From: PMP191F sp047602185
GTDB taxonomy: Bacteria; Bacteroidota; Bacteroidia; Chitinophagales; Chitinophagaceae
Reading direction: 5' to 3'
Assembly (NCBI GenBank): GCA_047602185.1
Contig: JASGHY010000001.1
Span: 1,116,001 to 1,180,000 of the forward strand
DNA: 64,000 nucleotides
Shown here: positions 61,751 to 64,000 of the stretch, one piece after another
How the letters are laid out: each line of letters opens with the position of its first letter
Position numbering within the stretch: the first letter of the stretch is position 1
Position numbers and translations under genes: made by a program
The notes under the pieces: model-generated
Database searches by the model: none
What the model was told of the DNA's origin: nothing
What the model saw: only the letters and a program-made list of their open reading frames with translations

Positions 61751-64000
61751 TTATAATCTCACGCTGATGCTTCCGGTCACGCTTCTTGGCATCTGGGGCT
61801 CTACTGTAGTCCAGCCGCTCCAGTATTTTTTATTGAAAGCGTTGTTCAGTTTCAGACCGAAACGGAAACCTGCTTTTTCATAAAAGATAGTACCGTTGAA
61901 GATGGTGTACTCGGGCAGAATGAACTGTCCGGGCGTAGCATCATTAGTGATGATATTTTCACTGGCATAATTACCACCTGCGCCAATCCCCAGGCCCTGT
62001 AATTTGCCTTTGCTGATCTTATAGCTTGCCCACAGGTTAACGAGGTGCTTGGGACCGGCAGATACTGGTCTGCGACCTTCAATGCTTTTGCTGGTCTTTT
62101 CGTTTTTGCTATCGTTATAGCTATAACCTGCAACGATGTTCAAACCACTCAGTGGATTGGCAATGATGTCTGCCTCAAAGCCTTTGCTCTTAATGTTACC
62201 ATCTTGTATAGAGAAGGCAACGTTCGCAGGATCGGGGCGGGTTACATTGGTTACGCTGATATCGTAATAGCTGATGCTACCAGTGATCTTACCTGCCAGC
62301 ATTTCGGTTTTAATACCAGCTTCCCATTGGTTTGCCTGTTGTGGTTTGCCTGGTACTGCGCCATTCGCAGTATTGATGTTACCTACGTTCTGGAATCCAT
62401 TCATATAATTACCAAAAACAGAAACCCTGTTCTTGATCAATTCATATACCAGTCCCAGTTTGGGTGACCATGCAGTTTGCGCATAGCCGACTGCCGTAGT
62501 ATTGGTACTGAGGTTGTAAGTACCGCGGTTATCAAAGCGGTCTACACGAAGGCTCAGCATTGCTACCAGGTTATCGGTAATATTCAGTACATCTGAAATA
62601 TAAGCGCTGTAAGTATTAACAATAGAACGGTTTTTAGTAGGTGCAGCAGTACTGGCAGCCAGTTTTGCATCCAGCGAAGCTTTATTCAGTTTGACATAGT
62701 TAGGATCAGCTACGCCATTATAGGTATTGTAAGTCACTACATCGAATGTGATATAAGGACTATTGTTGTTCTCTGTTTTAGAACTCAGGAAATCCAGGCC
62801 AACTACCACGCGGTTTTTCAGAGAACCAATGTTGAAGCGGCCGATAAAGTTCTGCTGAAGATCAGTGAACTCGCTAACAGAGTTCTGGTTGCTGATAATA
62901 CGTGCAAGAGAAGAGTCTCCATCGATCATGCTGAGGTAAGAATAATAACCATTGGATTTGCGGCTGCTACGGGATACAGCGGTCTGTGAGATCCAGCCTT
63001 TTGCAAATTCATAGTTGATCTGTCCGTTTACATTCATCACCGGGTTTTTGATGGTGATGTCATTACTGGTAAAGGAACGTTTGTAATCGATCTTGATATC
63101 TTCCGGACGGAATACTTTTAAAGGAGTATTACGTGTAAGGAACAGCATTTCTGCGTTGGTGCTTTCGTTGTTGTAAAACTCTGTGTTCAGTGAGATATTC
63201 AGTTTGTCATTCACCTGGTATGACAGGCTGGGTGCTACAAAAAAGCTTCTTTTAAAGCCTGCGTCCTGCCAGGAGCCCTGGTAGTGATACGCTGTATTAA
63301 GGCGGAATAACAACTTTTTGTCCTGGTCAAGCGGAGTATTTACATCGGCTGTAATGCGGTTGAGGCCATAGGTGCCTGCAGTATATGATGCTTCAGCACC
63401 AAACTTATCGTAAGGCTTTTTGGTTACAACATTGATAAGGCCACCAAAAGATACCAGGCTGCTGCCAAATAAAGTACCTGAAGGGCCTTTGATCACTTCA
63501 ATACGCTCAATGTTAGCAGGGTCGGGGCTACCATTTGAAGCACCTGCAATACCATTTACCACTTTAGGCTGTACGGCAAAGCCACGGATAGAATAATAAC
63601 CGGCACCATCTCCGCTACGACCTGTAGATGCCCAGAGCTGAATAACGCCCGGTACACTTTTCAACGCATCATCAAAGCTGGTGATGATCTGTTCCTTCAT
63701 CAGTTCTTTACCCACCACATTATATACCTGTGGGTTCTCAAGGTTGGTGATTGGCAGCTTAGCCACATAATCACTTTGCTTGCGGGCAAATTTGTTATTG
63801 CCACTGGTTACGATCACCTCATCCAGCTGAGATTGAGATAATTTCAGTTGCAATGTTATAGAAGTAGCTTTGCCCGCAGTTACAGTAATAGCCTGCTCCT
63901 GCGTTTCATATCCTACCAGGGTAATGCGTAAAGTATAATTGCCGGCAGCAACGTGCGGGATTATGAATTTACCTTCTTCATCAGTTAAGGCTGCCTTTTT
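61751..64000 (-). CDS. TonB-dependent siderophore receptor (5' end cut)
   Basis: The frame stays open to the right edge, giving 749 residues with the N-terminus missing; an internal ATG at 63853 is not the true start. The visible N-terminal part is a CarboxypepD_reg-like domain (VAAGNYTLRITLVGYETQEQ), then a TonB box (LDEVIVTSG), the plug (SVPGVIQLWASTGRSGDGAG, IERIEVIKGPSGTLFGSS) and the 22-strand barrel ending in TGSISVRL. The IRGFAVQP and GPSGTLFG patterns are those of siderophore receptors. It would import ferric siderophores with TonB energy, with the adjacent PepSY protein for reduction. Confidence 0.92.
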   Translation of the reverse strand, partial: KKAALTDEEGKFIIPHVAAGNYTLRITLVGYETQEQAITVTAGKATSITLQLKLSQSQLDEVIVTSGNNKFARKQSDYVAKLPITNLENPQVYNVVGKELMKEQIITSFDDALKSVPGVIQLWASTGRSGDGAGYYSIRGFAVQPKVVNGIAGASNGSPDPANIERIEVIKGPSGTLFGSSLVSFGGLINVVTKKPYDKFGAEASYTAGTYGLNRITADVNTPLDQDKKLLFRLNTAYHYQGSWQDAGFKRSFFVAPSLSYQVNDKLNISLNTEFYNNESTNAEMLFLTRNTPLKVFRPEDIKIDYKRSFTSNDITIKNPVMNVNGQINYEFAKGWISQTAVSRSSRKSNGYYSYLSMIDGDSSLARIISNQNSVSEFTDLQQNFIGRFNIGSLKNRVVVGLDFLSSKTENNNSPYITFDVVTYNTYNGVADPNYVKLNKASLDAKLAASTAAPTKNRSIVNTYSAYISDVLNITDNLVAMLSLRVDRFDNRGTYNLSTNTTAVGYAQTAWSPKLGLVYELIKNRVSVFGNYMNGFQNVGNINTANGAVPGKPQQANQWEAGIKTEMLAGKITGSISYYDISVTNVTRPDPANVAFSIQDGNIKSKGFEADIIANPLSGLNIVAGYSYNDSKNEKTSKSIEGRRPVSAGPKHLVNLWASYKISKGKLQGLGIGAGGNYASENIITNDATPGQFILPEYTIFNGTIFYEKAGFRFGLKLNNAFNKKYWSGWTTVEPQMPRSVTGSISVRL

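Overview
The window reads as chromosomal DNA of a Bacteroidota bacterium, most likely of the Chitinophagales (Chitinophaga/Niastella-like; this is inference from gene content). Supporting signs are a SusC/SusD pair, secreted proteases ending in type IX secretion (T9SS) sorting regions, LytS/LytTR signalling genes, a DUF3276/PUR protein, a Reg_prop sensor, and promoters of the Bacteroidota type (TTG or TTTG, about 19 nt, then TAnnTTTG). I see no rRNA, tRNA, CRISPR array, insertion sequence or phage gene. Both ends of the window cut a gene.

Layout. 1-7.6 kb (minus): a secreted M43-like metalloprotease, cut at the left edge, behind a susC-susD pair. 7.6-8.8 kb: non-coding DNA with two structured elements. 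8.8-12.3 kb: two overlapping fatty-acid desaturases converging on an MFS drug exporter. 12.5-18 kb: a duplicated non-coding element, a Crp/Fnr regulator, an SMR (Gdx/SugE-like) exporter, a NAPE-PLD-like hydrolase, an ABC exporter and a PUR/DUF3276 protein. 18.2-32 kb: a T9SS metalloprotease, a small secreted protein, pgi, a large MscS channel, threonine aldolase, a membrane protein, a P-loop kinase-like protein and a FtsX/MacB-type permease. 32.3-41 kb: a hemerythrin-like protein, a large Reg_prop sensor whose kinase domain looks dead, an operon of two LytS-type kinases and one LytTR regulator, and an S41 peptidase. 41.4-44.2 kb: TPR, OmpA-like and DUF5684 envelope proteins.

44.3-50.6 kb (all minus) is the most unusual block. 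A taurine/nitrate-type ABC ATPase and permease sit beside a membrane-anchored protein that fuses a solute-binding-like domain to an OmpA peptidoglycan-binding domain, preceded by two coiled-coil proteins and perhaps a tiny membrane protein. 51.9-60 kb: thiolase, a 172-bp tandem structured repeat, an outer-membrane barrel protein, SRPBCC, GNAT, small lipoprotein and membrane proteins, lepA, and two small proteins. 60-64 kb (minus): a 52-residue basic protein with its own terminator, a PepSY membrane protein and a TonB-dependent siderophore-type receptor cut at the right edge; the last two form an iron-uptake pair.

A recurrent feature is a mosaic of short repeated words that fills most long intergenic gaps in both orientations (about 8.2, 14, 26.7, 36.6, 41.3, 48.3, 51.2 and 51.7 kb). 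Several gene starts were moved downstream of the longest possible start because a promoter or terminator lies inside the longer version (pgi, thiolase, the Reg_prop sensor, and the gene after lepA).
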